DNA of 64,000 nt, taken from Lottia gigantea (taxonomy: Eukaryota > Mollusca > Gastropoda > Lottiidae). Every line of letters starts with the position of its first letter. Within the stretch, counting starts at the first letter, position 1. This document shows, piece by piece, positions 21,553-35,300 of this stretch. The position numbers and the translations under genes were made by a program. The stretch spans positions 3,660,028 to 3,724,027 of the forward strand of contig NW_008707797.1 of the NCBI RefSeq assembly GCF_000327385.1. Reading direction: 5' to 3'. Below the pieces are notes generated by a model that searched no databases, had not been told where the DNA came from, and saw nothing but the letters and a program-made list of their open reading frames with translations.

Positions 21553-24500
21553 TTTCAACTTGCACTTTATTAATCACAAATTACACAATACATATCTGAT
21601 ATCTCATTGCATGTCTTCTTAATATCACAGAATTTATCTTTATAATTTAATTCTAATTTTAAGTCTCATAGTGCATATGAAATAGAGCATCTCAGAGGTG
21701 TGTGCATAGCTTATATAATATGGCCTTCACAACAATTTATCGCTATCGAATAACAATCTTTTTTAACATCTAATTTCATTTTATTTCAATCTATTTTATG
21801 TCACTTTGTCTCAATTCCCACACCTTGTCGCTTAAAACCATCACGATCCATCAAACACTATGGAAATAGAATGCATTATTGTCAAATATAGAACACTATA
21901 CTATATATTATGCATCAGTGTAATTATGTGCACTGCAAAGTGTATTAACCTGACTTCAAATGTCAAATGAGCGTTGATTTCATCGTATCGCCACGCTGGT
22001 CAAATTCATTGGGTACATCAATGGAGAGCATAATCTCACATGACCGCATACATAAATCACACAATATCTCGCAAATACTGAGATTTATCAGCAGATATAG
22101 TATCACTGTAGACGAATATATCACTTTAAAGTGTGCATTAAATCATAAGTTACTGTGAGGACACATCCAAAAACTTTGTCCTCGCTGATAATCGTCACTA
22201 ATGTGCAAGCTGAATTTTGAGTTAAAATCTAATATCTGCTTCTTGACATCCTATTCCTCTTGGTATCATACATCCTGCAAATAGTTCAAAGTCATATTAG
22301 TACAACAAAGTTTTTTGAACGTTCGAAATCCACACCATGTTATATTCAGTTATGATACTCGTCTTTTAACTGCCATCAATACAAACAACAAACTTTATTT
22401 ATCTTTTAGCTGTCTAGTTTATAATGAGATTACGAAAACCACAAAAATGTAATCCTCATGAAACGTTACGTTTCCCATATTGTTAGCCATCTTAGGCCAG
22501 ATTTGTTCGTATTTTTGGAAAAAAACATGCTTCATGATTTTAATGTCCGGGTTGAAAGCCTAATTTTGAAGATTATGTGAGGTTTCAATTCATACAATAT
22601 CAATAGTCCAGTTAATCCGCGTACGTAAGAATAAAAATCATAATCCAAATACTGAATTTTTTATCATCGAAATATCTTTTGTCGTGAGCTATCTCACATT
22701 TTTTAAGTATTAAATATGTACTTTCATATACTTGATAATGGCTGAAGAGCAAAGTTTACACAAGAACCTTGTTTTCTCTTTCATTGAATTCCTCCCCTTA
22801 CACAATGCACCCTATAATATTTACACATAATTTAGTGTGAAAACCCTAAGTGATAAGATAAACACTTTACAGTTGAAAGATTTCATAACTTTTGATATTC
22901 ACTTTTTAAATAATATATTATTATACGTTACCTTTTATCTCCAGTCTTTATTTCCAAATCTGTCCGCTCATCGAAAGTGTTATCCAGAGTCAGCCTTTGT
23001 TTAGAACGATGTTGGAAAAACCTCGTGAGGAGTGCATCGTATTCTAGGCTCTTTATTTTCTTCAAAAAAAATCCAGCTTCTCTACATTTGTGTATATTAA
23101 AGATAGATAGTTGGCCCAAGCGTCTGAAATACAAATAGTCAAATCGATTATGAAATTATTTGGAAATATCTCAAAGAATTCAAGTGGATTAGTTGGATCA
23201 ACATTTTAGAATATAATCAATAACGGGGAAATTATTTGAGAAAATGTTCATGAATCTCTGGCAGTCGTATTATAGAAGTAGCAAACGGCAACAAGACTCG
23301 GATGAATCTAATTTAATGCCACTAACTGAATATTAAAGGGGTGTTCGGCTTTTTGTACGTGCCAATGGGTATATATACTCTTCTCCAGCTTCTGGAATTA
23401 CAGGAACCATAGACACCTGTGTTGAAAAATGGAATGATTTACATTTGTACATGAATATATGATATAATATTAATGATTCCAAATCAACTGTGTTCAATGT
23501 TTGGAATATGTTCAACATTATATGAATCAAAATGGCAAACAATTGCTTTGGAATTCATTAATGTTTACGTCATTACTTACATGCATCAGAGTGGAAAACA
23601 GTCGTTTATTATTAGCCAGATTACGTTTATTTATGTCAATTGCTATTGCGTGTACGTATTCGTATTACAACCTTTAAATATTCACAATGCAATCTGCAAA
23701 CAAACAACAAACCTCACATAGCGATTTAAATAACGAATATTTACATGGTGAAATATGATGAAACTTTAACATCAAAGACAAATAGTGAGATAGAGAACTT
23801 CTGTTTTTGAAATTCTTCAAGTTAAAAATACCACAACCTTTTGTGAATCTGCAACGTCCAACCACCACCCTCAGCTACGGGCCTGATAGACATCAGATAG
23901 TCATCTAGGATTGCTGCTTTAAGTCGTTTCAGACTAAGTAGAATTGAAATAAAACATGTATTTTGACGACTGCAGGTTGACTCAATGACATGTTAATAAC
24001 GTATCGCCTACACCATAACATCACACCCTTGGAATTTGGCAGGTTTTCGTTAAACATGTTACTGCACTCATATTATTGTAATGTCATCAGAAGAAGATAC
24101 GGTGGGTTATAAATACAAATTTACAAACGTGTAAAGAGTGAGATGAGATTATGGTTCTAAAAAAGCACTGGTCTAGGTCATGAAGTAGGAAACAAAATCA
24201 AAGGATGAGTTAGTGTAAAAAATAGTTAGAAATGGTTATGATTAAAATAATATAAGTATTCTATTTAGTTGTCAGTTATCCTTTGAATGTGTCGACGTCT
24301 AGTCTAGTGAATGGGAGACTACTCGATAAAGAAGGGGGTTTACTTCTATACTACATTTAGACTATATCGAGATATACTACTATGGAGTGCCAAGGCAAGC
24401 ACCGTGTGCAACATTTCTACAAACTTAATAAGGGGCCGTTATCACATTATTCAATTGGGTTCTGCCCTTTCTTCAACATCCAAAATCCATTTAGCCAAAA

Positions 24501-27500
24501 ATGAAGTCAGCAAAGCAATACCAAGATTCAAATTACAGGAACAGACAGCAATGGCTGATAGTTGATGCCGAGACCCGGTGTATCTAACTGAGGGAAGCTA
24601 TCACCAGACTGTATTTCGTTGTATACTATTACTAGTTTGTAATTTGACGAAGCAGGCCTATAGTATTTTTTATCTTCAAAGATTAATCATGTTAACAGAA
24701 TGATACAGGCGTGTTTCTTATTTTCACCTGGGCTAGTCTAGTACATGAAAACCATGCACAAGTTCAGACGTTATCTCTGTTTTATTCAGCTTTAAGATTA
24801 ATTTTTTCACAATACACCTTTTACTCAGGAAGCAAAACCATGAATTGTTGTCTAATATATCCTTCAACAGATGATACAGCTATCCGTTTTACTTCTGAGA
24901 AAAGCAGGCATTGAATTGATCTGGTTGTATGTCATGATTTTGACCAGTGTAGTAGTGGTGGGTGTCGCTTGCGAAACAGATATTGCTTACTCTTTTCGAA
25001 ACAATTGATGGTACCTCTCTTTAGAGGATTCCACTACTATACCACCAATTTTGCCATTCTTTGGACGAGATTTTGATTGACGGAATAGTTTTGGGGTTTT
25101 TATGATATACTTTCCATATTTATAAAGGTTAATTCATACTTCAATTGATTCTGAAAACTTATATCCTATTTGTAGAAGTCTTATCTAATTTACTTTATAG
25201 GATTTTACCAAATTTACAAGTGTATTATAGTAAATAATAAATGTTTAGGATATCACTGAGATTTTATTTTTTAAACTCTTATTCAGGTACAATTCATATC
25301 TTTAATTCATTTAAGATTCCATGCTGAAAGTGGTTCATACAAAACCGCATATAAAAATACAACGCTATACATAACTCTATATTGAAACTGATTAGTAATT
25401 CTGATGAATCATATGACCTAGGGTGCCTCGATCTCCGTCTCACCCCTCCCTTATCTCAGTGTAAAAATAACAACTTGAAATTTAAGATCAATAAGATAAA
25501 CAGTCTTCAGTTTCTTCCCCAAATCTTTGATAATACGCATGTATGCTTCAGATATAATGTGAACAAGTTTACTACAAGTATCCGAGTCTATAATTCTAGG
25601 TAAAAATTCAAGAGCATCTTCAAATAGGAAGAGACACAGTCATCCTGTCTGTCAACAGGCAGGGGAACATAAAACTGTTTTACCCGTGTCGGTCCATGCA
25701 GTGTACTCTGAATCCGAAAGATAAGCTATTTGTATCTCAATAATAACCAACCCTTTGGTAATCTTGACCTATACCCTTATCCGACCACATTGCATTGACC
25801 GTTATGACTTCCGTTTCTACCATTACGTTATTAAATTCATATCTAACGGTATGGTAAAAAAGTTGACTTAGCACAAGCCGTTCGAGATCAACATTAACCT
25901 TCAGAAAACAAAACACCAGAGTTCATCATCCCCATTTGTCATAAAATACACAGAAATTAACACGTTGATAGGAACTTGGCACTATTCCGGGGTAGATTAC
26001 GAAACCGCCAACACCGTCTAAGACAATGGTGTGAAGAAACAGATAAAAGAGTAATATTGACAGTCAGCCAAATATTCAGTGCTTATAATGATTTGTTTAG
26101 GATTCTCGTCAAGTCTAAATTACATGGTATATTGATAAAGATTCTTAAATTCCGCACTTTCTCTTTGATTGCATTGACACAAGTTTGTCGAATGACGCTT
26201 TTCTTTAAACAGTGACCACGCGTGTGTCGAATGTAGCTATGAAGGAGTGAAAACTCATTTATCAGTCCATTAGCTGTAATTTATAATTTCTCTACCATGT
26301 TTTTTAGATGTTTAGCAGGTGTTGCGAATTGTTAATAAAACAAGAAACTGTGTAATATTAGATTATTTCATAAACCCTACCAATTTCTTTGAATTGAAAT
26401 TCACAACGAATTGATACAATCACAAGAACACCAAAATCAAAAAACAAAACACGTAATTACATTAGAAAAGTACCTTTTTTATCGATAAAGGATGAATGAG
26501 TCTTTCTTTACAAAAAACCCAGTATATACACAGAAAAAAGGCGTATAAATCAAATAGAACACTAAAGAATAAACTGTTTCATTTAAAGTTTATATCTCTA
26601 CTTTAGATATCAATTTTAAATGAAAGGTTTTATATATGAACTTGTGTAACTAATACTGACACAATTTATATAGACACTCTTTCCGAAAAATGAATGTATT
26701 TGTAGGACCACATCTCAGAGGAAGAAACGACAGTGTTTTTATCACATTGAATGAATCTTCAATAAAAAGTGTTGGCTGTCTGGGTTAAGAAAGCAAACAG
26801 AAGAACATTATAAAAGTTATACATTGTTTATGAAGTAGGTGCTAAAGTTAGAGCTAAACATACAGCCTTAAAAAACTAAATAAATATTCATTAAAAAAAA
26901 GCGAAAAAGTGCAACTAATGGTGTTATAATAACAAGCATTGCTAAAGAAAATACAGTTTTTTTAGAATATATCTTAGAAAAAAACAATTCTCACCCAATT
27001 GTACTAATAGACTATAGTTCCATTTCACCTGAAAGTCTATAGACGAAATGTACTGATGAGAATTCCATCGTATCAGGAATTAGTCTTCACTAACATATGG
27101 CTTATCTCTTCATATTCTCATATTTACACTACACCGTTATTAAAGTCAGAAAAGCTCTCTGACTCAGAGAACCGCCATTTTGGAATTTCATATAAGAAGT
27201 TTCTTGCCATAGTAGCTTATATCATCGAATCTGACTTTGTCCGCGCACAGTTGCGAATAAAGACAAGAGAAGTGTATGAGTGTTGAAAAAGCTCTTTCAT
27301 TTACTTTGGAGCTTTGCTGGTAAGACAGAAAATAGCTCGACACTGTATCATTAGGCCTCGGCTGGTATCATGGAATATCAATATTTAATGGAAACGATGG
27401 ACAATATCTTAGACTCCATCTGACTAAGGACTGCCGTTGTGCCAAATCTGTTGAACTACATGAACACAATATATTCAAACCCTCTTAATCAATATCGAGC

Positions 27501-29349
27501 AGTAATCCAGACAAAAAAGTGAACGATATCCCTGCATTGTCGATCAGACATGTTGTTGGTAGAGATCCAAATAATCCAAGGCTTTTCCTTCAGACGTTTA
27601 ACATGTTTCAGAACATTTATATGTTTATGGCAAAATACGTCGCTTGGATATTTAGAAAACGAATGCCATAAGCCATAAATGCCAATCGGCGTTGGTCTAT
27701 TGAACTAAAATATATCCTGGATTTTTCAAAACCCTAAAAGAATTTTATACCCCGATGTCTTACTCAGGAAGTTTAATTTTACTATTCTAAGTAAATATTT
27801 CTCTATTATTAGCAGGTAGTCGGAGTGGAAACTGAAAATTTAATATCCGTAATTGTAAAGACAATGAAAATGAAAACAACAATAATATTGTGATTTATTC
27901 ACCAATTCAAATGACAAAGCAATTCTTTCTTTCCCATAGTATTTCTATGGAACCAAAATACATCCTGGTTTTAGAGACGTTTCGCACTATATTTAGTTTT
28001 AATTTCATTTTTAACAGTTTCTTTTTGTGTTATAGATTTAAAATCTGGAAATGGGATTCTCATATCCACCACAACCCCGCCTTCTTACTCTTGCTATGAG
28101 TGACATAAGAATATTGCAAACTATTTAGTGCCTCCTTATAAAAAAGACAACGGAGATCGTGCAAAATAAGCTTTAATCCTCAAAAAACTGTCACTTACTT
28201 ATGTAGCATTGATATCTTAGAATCAAAAGAAAACACAAGTGTAGCCATTTACCAATTTCTGTAACAGGGTTTTGCGGAAGTGGAATTGATATCTGGCATG
28301 CGTAATACGGGTAAGATAGAGATAAGAATTATGCTAAACGTCTCCAATTTCACCCACTCGACACAATCAGGATATTCCGGTTTTGAATCAGCAATGAGCA
28401 TTTTCCGGTTTATATTTATAACAATATACATATACAAACATGTTTATTATCTCTATTTCTTTATATAAGATATGAACCGCTCGGACACAACTTTATTCTA
28501 TTACATAGTGCATAGGCGTGTGATTCTTTTCCTCCCTTTAACAGAATAGCGTGAGTAGACAAAAAATAACTAGCTCGCTCGTAATAGGATGGTGCGATCA
28601 CAAGAGTGCCAAGATCTCGTCACGCCGAACCAGAGCTGTTACTGAAACAATACAATTCTACAACTCTGCCGAGTGGCATTGCAAAATACTGGACTCGTTG
28701 GACTACAGGATTTAGAAATCGTGCAGTTTCATTGTGGATTCGGATTTCGTTTTCTTATTCTATGAAAATGAATTTTGTATGTCACGTGATTTAAATAAAA
28801 AACTAATGTGTTTACATATTTCCTCTGAAAATATAATTTGGTTTATGATAAAGAACATGAACTCATAGAAGTTTTAAACCATCCGGCATACAGATATTTG
28901 ATTAATCTTGATTATTTTCGCCAAGTGGATGAAAATTACATTGATATCGTGCGGAAGATCGATCAACGGCCTAACATACATGTATTACACTGCAATATTT
29001 TTAATGCTTTAAGTGGCATGCATTTTATTAGAATTTCATCGGACTATATTTTACATATCCTATTACTTAGATTTTAAATATAAGAATAGATATCGTTCTA
29101 CTTGAATCATGAACAATTTTCTTCCGGTATAAGATAGTTACGATTCAAGTTTGAATATTTATATATATATATATTTGTATTACCATACAACCCTTGTCAC
29201 GACGTTATTATTATTTACAAGTGCATTGAATACAGTTGAACACAGAGGAACAGTTATTGTGCGATAACATCAAGAAAGAACAGATCGCATGTCGGATATG
29301 TTGTGGATGGCATCATTGTTAAAGGAGTAGTACCATTTGTTTTTACATC
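21553..29349. other. intergenic region between FYB-like and DUOX
   Basis: About 7.8 kb between the most distal FYB-like first exon and the DUOX start. It contains an orphan exon-like segment (22932-23123) and a short acceptor-to-stop segment at 23333-23416, both on the minus strand. A TA microsatellite lies at about 29160-29174. A 79-codon plus-strand frame at 28838-29077 is unassigned. No other gene is supported. Confidence 0.5.
22932..23123 (-). other. orphan exon-like open segment, 64 codons
   Basis: A 192-base stretch is bounded by a good acceptor (TATTTGTATTTCAG) and a GTAACG donor and is open throughout in one frame (RLGQLSIFNIHKCREAG ... DLEIKTGDKR), phase 2 in and phase 2 out. I recognise no family. 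It cannot join the FYB-like second exon in frame. It may be an exon of an unseen minus-strand gene, an untranslated exon, or chance. Confidence 0.3.
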
Positions 29350-32300
29350 ATGGCCTCATGGATCATTGCATTTGTCATCAGTAAGTATATTAATTATACT
29401 GTATAACATGGTATCACATGGGGTATCTATCGCTAATTAAATACAAGAACTGTCATTGTGTTAAGCAATGTACTATTTGTCTGGCTATTTGGACACGGTA
29501 TTTTCGTATGAAGTATATAACTGTATGGTTTTTATAGATAAGAACGCGAATTCTAGTTTAATGCATGACAGGTGCAATGTATGCTTAGGTAACAAAATCA
29601 ATAGCATAATTTAGATCATCAGCTTGAAAGGTAAAATGTAGGTAAATAATTAAACAATCCATTCTACAATTTGGATATGATCCGAGCTTCTAGCACCCCG
29701 GTTCCCAACCTAGGGTGTTATGGATCCTAGTGAGGCTGGGGTATCAGGGGTGTTGCCAACTAGTGTAGGAGAGAAAGTTATTTCAAGTTATTTTAAGTTG
29801 AGAAAAAACCTCACGTCATGACAAATTTGGGTGTGTGAGAGGTTCAAATGATTGCTCTAACGGTCTGAACGCTGAAACGCTATTCTGAGGAATAATTTAT
29901 TCATTCAAAGCCGCATTGAGTTAATCTTCACACATCTGTTTCTATAGTTGGGAGGTCACCAAATTGACTGATACTATTAAAGTGGGTTAGTCGTTTAAAT
30001 TGAGTGAGATGTCTGAAATTGAACTCGATCAGCTGGTAGAGTAAATACGTTTTTAGGTTATATGCCTTATATCAAACGTGTTTTTTGCTTTAACTGCAAG
30101 GATTGGAAATGGATGGCTGCTATTACAGACGTGCTTTTGCAACCCTGTATTAGGCACTATAAACCTGTAAATCTTGTATGCTCACACTAAATTATTCGCA
30201 GAACTGATTTAGATGCCTTTGAGCTATCCCTAGCACTTGTTGAAATAAGAATACATTAAAACCTAAATGATGAGTGACTTCTAGTCGCGGGCGTCTCTAT
30301 ATCACTGTAATCAGTCAAATCTGCATGCTATTAACGACATGGAAACAGAGGATAGTGTCACTTCCTACTTAAATTTGAGTTCAATTGCAGACCGGATGTT
30401 GTGAATTTCATTCTGAAAATCTGCGTTGACTAAAATGTAGACAACTAAATCATCTGAACGTTTCAAATTGTTTAACCTACACACAAAAACATCATAAAGT
30501 TTCACTTTGGATTTAAATATTGTAATTTGGACGTTCAAAATATATTTCATCGTCATGCCTCTACAAAGTTTGGAAACAGTTAAAGATCTACTTTCAACTC
30601 ATATTGTTGTTTAAAAGCATCTGATATCAGTCTAATACTCATCCAAACTAAGACACCGGCGAGCGAGTCAAATCTTAAGGTTTTTACATATAAACGCCTG
30701 ATCATATTTTCAATAATTTTCATATAAAATGTAGAATTAATTATGTGTATTGGGCGTATTAGTATAAAACGTTTTTATAATTTTTGCATTTTGAAGTGGA
30801 TATACTTGTATAATTACACATATATGTGCAAATATCAAAATAGGACCTATTAATGTTGTTACTCAGAGTTTCACGCTATGCGATCTTCACATATCTGACC
30901 TATTTTTACTATATCGCTGCACAATTAATGTATTGAGCACTTTTTTAACAATGAAAATATTTTACATAATATGCATGTAAATACCTTACTTTTTAAAACA
31001 CAATGCACACATACAATCTGATTAAAATACCATGTATTAAATGACTTATTACACGACTCATACTCTTTGTTAAATCGTAATTAATAAAACTACAACCAAT
31101 GAACAAAAGACATTGTTATTGGACAAGGAAGGTACTTGATATGCAATTATGCTGCGAAATTCGTGAAACATGAAACACGTACACTAGTATCAGAGGCTTG
31201 AACTATCAGCGAAATTAACACACTCCATATATTCTGACTGATTGCCATCTACTGATCTTCCATTAATTCATTCGACCCAGCTGTAATTGGGTACAGATAA
31301 TTCAGGAACGATCAATGCCAAGAGGTTTTTTGGGGACCAGCAGGTAAAAAGGTCATTGTAAACTTTAGCTGTTACTCTTCAGGGTGTTTCTTTCGTTTTT
31401 GAAATATATCCCCACTCTGACCACAAATAAAACTACCATGGCGCCAGGAAAAGTTTCTTACTTGCTCTATTCAACCACCTTAGATTTAAGCGGTTTGTGA
31501 AGAGCTATACTGTATTTTTTTAAACGGGATAAGAGTCAAGCAGTTAACAAAATACACAGTATTTGACATAACTTTTCAGTGTCTATTTATAGTGCTTGCA
31601 TGTGTGCAGTTTATGTTCGTTTTAACTCTAGCCGTGGTTCCTCTTTCAAACCAAGTCAGAAGCCGAAGATTTCGGAAGTTTCTCCTCAATGAGCGTGGGA
31701 CGAATTGGTTATTGTCAAGTTTACACACATACAATTCGATCACAGATGAATCATAATACATTGTAAACCATAGAATATCATTATACTGAGCAAGTTAAGC
31801 TTTTATACACACAAATACTTAATCATTTTCACATAGCAACACTCGAGACCACTTTCGTGTTTTTATTTCGTAGGCGAAAAACATCCCCCGAGGGTCTTGT
31901 TTCAATCATTTACAGGCAAAAAGATGTCTTTTTGCTCTCAGAAAAGTAATATGGAAGCTGAAATTAATATTAGAAATATCGTAATTATACTTTTATTTTC
32001 CTTTAAATGCTATGCTATCTATTGGGCAACTTGTACAAGTTCAACCCTGCAAACCCCTTTCTCAATCCCGGATGTCTTAAATGTCTACGTCATGCGTTTT
32101 TTTTTTTTTCAGTTGTAAATGCAGCCTATACAAGAAGTGACGAGATAGAATTACATCCGTTGAACGGATACTATAATAATTTATTCAACCCGGACTGGGG
32201 AATATCAGGTAATTCACATAAGTTAAGACTTAATTTAATACTAGCTTCTTCATACGTTAGAGCTCAATTTCAGCTACCTTTTGCACTTGTTAAATGCAAA

Positions 32301-35300
32301 TTTGACCTGTAATATGGTATAAATATTCTATAAGATGAAAAAGACTATCGTTAGCAGGGTACAATTCACTTAGGAAACAAGACTGAAGTAATCCTTAGGG
32401 TTAGATTCTATTGGCGATAACCACTCGATTGGTTTATACTTATCTTACCTGCTTATAGCAAGATAGGTAGTATCTCTGTTATCGTCATGAGCAATAATAA
32501 AGACGCTTTTCTGCCTTCAGAGGTAAATGTTAAATGCTACCAACATTTAACAAAGGCAAAATAATATCTGCTTTCGTAGCAGCTTACAATTATCTTGCTG
32601 CAAACAGCTAACAACATTGAAAGATAGAGAACAAAACCATTAAACTTTTCGGGCCGCAAGATGTCATTATCGCAATGAGGAACAGAAAAGTAGCACGTAA
32701 AACTTGATTCCATTTTTTAGGAAATCAACTACGAAGGTTGTCTCCCCCTGATTATAGTGATGGTGCTTACGAACCATCAGGTGTTTCAAGACCGAATCCT
32801 ATGGTTATCAGCGATACAATACATAATGGACCAAGTGGAAAGGCTTCAACAACAGGACGAAATGCCTTATTTGTGTTCTTCGGTAAGTTCGCATGTTGTC
32901 TTCCGTTTGTTCCATTCTCCCCCCAAAATTACTATTGACTATTATAATCAAAGATCGACAAAGTCATTTGCGTTTTGTCTATTTTGCATGAAAATTCTCG
33001 TAGGTAACTGTGGAACCATGGAACGTAAATACTTCCATCGCAGTTTTGTTTGTTTAAAATCTCGAATATTTTTGAGGATATGAATTTGTAGCATGGCAAC
33101 TCCGCGAACCCCATACATAATAATAATGAGGTTTGGATCGAAAACCGTATAATGATCGTTTAGGAAGTTATCACAAGTATTGGATTTCACTTCCGGGTTA
33201 GCAATCGTTCGATCTCTTTGATCTATGTATAGCCTGCAGTATCGGTTTCCTTGTTGTACCATGACAAAGGTATATATTAAAATAAATAGTGAATCAGTCA
33301 TAATAATCGATATTATTGCTTATACAAACATGAATATGTATAACTTTTTATTATATTGTATTATAATTATATACATTGAAAGTTTCATTGATATATTTTT
33401 ATTTTTTCAACCCGGCGGTTTCATAAAATATTCTTTGACTATAACACAACAAGAATAAACAAGCATTTTTTTTTTTTGTTATTATTATTGACGAGTGAAA
33501 AGAAAAGGGAATTTTTATTTTTTCACAAATCTTAAGGTTTCATTTCGTTTGTTTGGATAGTTAGACCAAACTACTTGAGACAAATTTAAGGGTGACTTCA
33601 GTCTAAACAAATAGCTCTAAATAGTTCTTATGGTTTCTCACAATATCAAGTTGTTACGAATTTCGTCATATACCTTGACTGCAATAGCCACTATTTTTGT
33701 ATGATGGACTGCAGCTATTTGATTGGATTGTACGTTCCTGGATATAGCCAATCAGAGATCTGGACGGAAATACTGTAAACCTTGTGGCTTGTTGTTTATA
33801 GATATTCTATCGAGAGCTTTGATGGACTGTTTACGATAGGGTACGATCTAATCAAGAAATCGCTGCATTTACAAGCTTGTGTGATACAGAAATAATTACT
33901 ACTGCAGTCAAGGTATAAGACGAAGTTTGTAATAGTTGTAACTAGTTCTGATGTTTTGTCGGTAGATGGCAGAGTTCTCAAACTGTGTTTTATATAATCA
34001 TTGGATGACGTCAATTATAATGTAGCCAATAAAACGCTTTGTTAAAGGGATTTTAAAGAAGAAGTAATTTAGTGAATATTTTGATCTTATCTCAAATTTT
34101 TGATGTGTGCACAAAACTTATCAGCGGTAGATTACAAAACGAATCATTATTACATGATAAAGTGTAATTGCGTGGTGGTGAGTTATGGTGCATAACGACA
34201 TAGGTTATATCTATCTGCAAAACGATATAGGTTATACGCAACTGCTAATCGCTATGATGTGAGGGCACTTTAACATAATGTTCACCATTATTATCAATAA
34301 CTTTAATAGAAAAACCTGTTACTGTTACAGATGGTACCTCGTTCAAATTGCATTCCCCGGTTATAGACATTCATTACCAATTCACAAGAATATCACATAA
34401 GATCACATATTTCAGGTCAGCTGGTTGCCGATGAAATGATCAGTACCGGTAACCCTGGGTGTCCACCAGAATACACTAATATTCCTATACCAGAGGGTCA
34501 TAAATACAGAGCCCTAGCAACGGAAATGACGTATCAGAGAAGTGGTTATAATGCTAAAACTGGCAATTCACCGAATCGTCCTCGCCAACAGGTATAGAAA
34601 AAGGAATTTAAAAGTGATCAATTAAAAAAATGCCTCGGCTTTTCTTCAATTTCTTGTTAAGTCGCCGATAAAGCATATTGAAAAATTTTTTTACCTTATT
34701 ATTCTTGGCCATACATCCTGGGATTAATCTTTCGCGGATTTTTGGTAGACTTAACTGAAATAAGGCGGTCAAATGATAAATTGTTGGATAATTCGAAGTA
34801 TATTCTTATTTTTATTGATTTGATTTTTTAGCAAAATGGAGTAACATCGTTTCTCGATGCAGGGTTTCTCTATGGAACAACCAAGTTTTTCACTGACCAG
34901 ATCCGAGAATTTCGAAATGGTCGTCTGAAGGCCAGTGACCAAACATCCACACGCTTTCCCGCCAAAAATGATATACGACTACCATTGGTTAACGCAGCAG
35001 TGCCACGTGATCACACGTTGAAACCAGCAACCAGATTTTTCAGTACGTGAGTTGAAAACATTAATTTTAGCTTTAAAACTACTGGTTGCATCCGCAAACC
35101 TTTGAAACCATTATTCGCATTCTCATTGGCCACTATTGGATTTTAACAATTATTTTAAAGTGCTTGAGAACACCAGCTTCAAAATGGTACTGATTTGAAA
35201 TGACTTAGTGTTGATAAATATGTTAAATTTTGCATATTTCTTTTAAATTTCGTTCCAAACTTGTCACAGTTTGGTTGAAAATGTTACCAATGGCATTGTT

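Noticed and set aside
28838-29077. Plus-strand 79-codon frame ahead of DUOX
   Set aside because: No recognised family, no clear start or splice sites; kept only as a note.
21553-29349. A DUOX maturation factor gene (DUOXA), as is adjacent in vertebrates
   Set aside because: No open segment with DUOXA-like membrane helices or motifs was recognised on either strand of the spacer.
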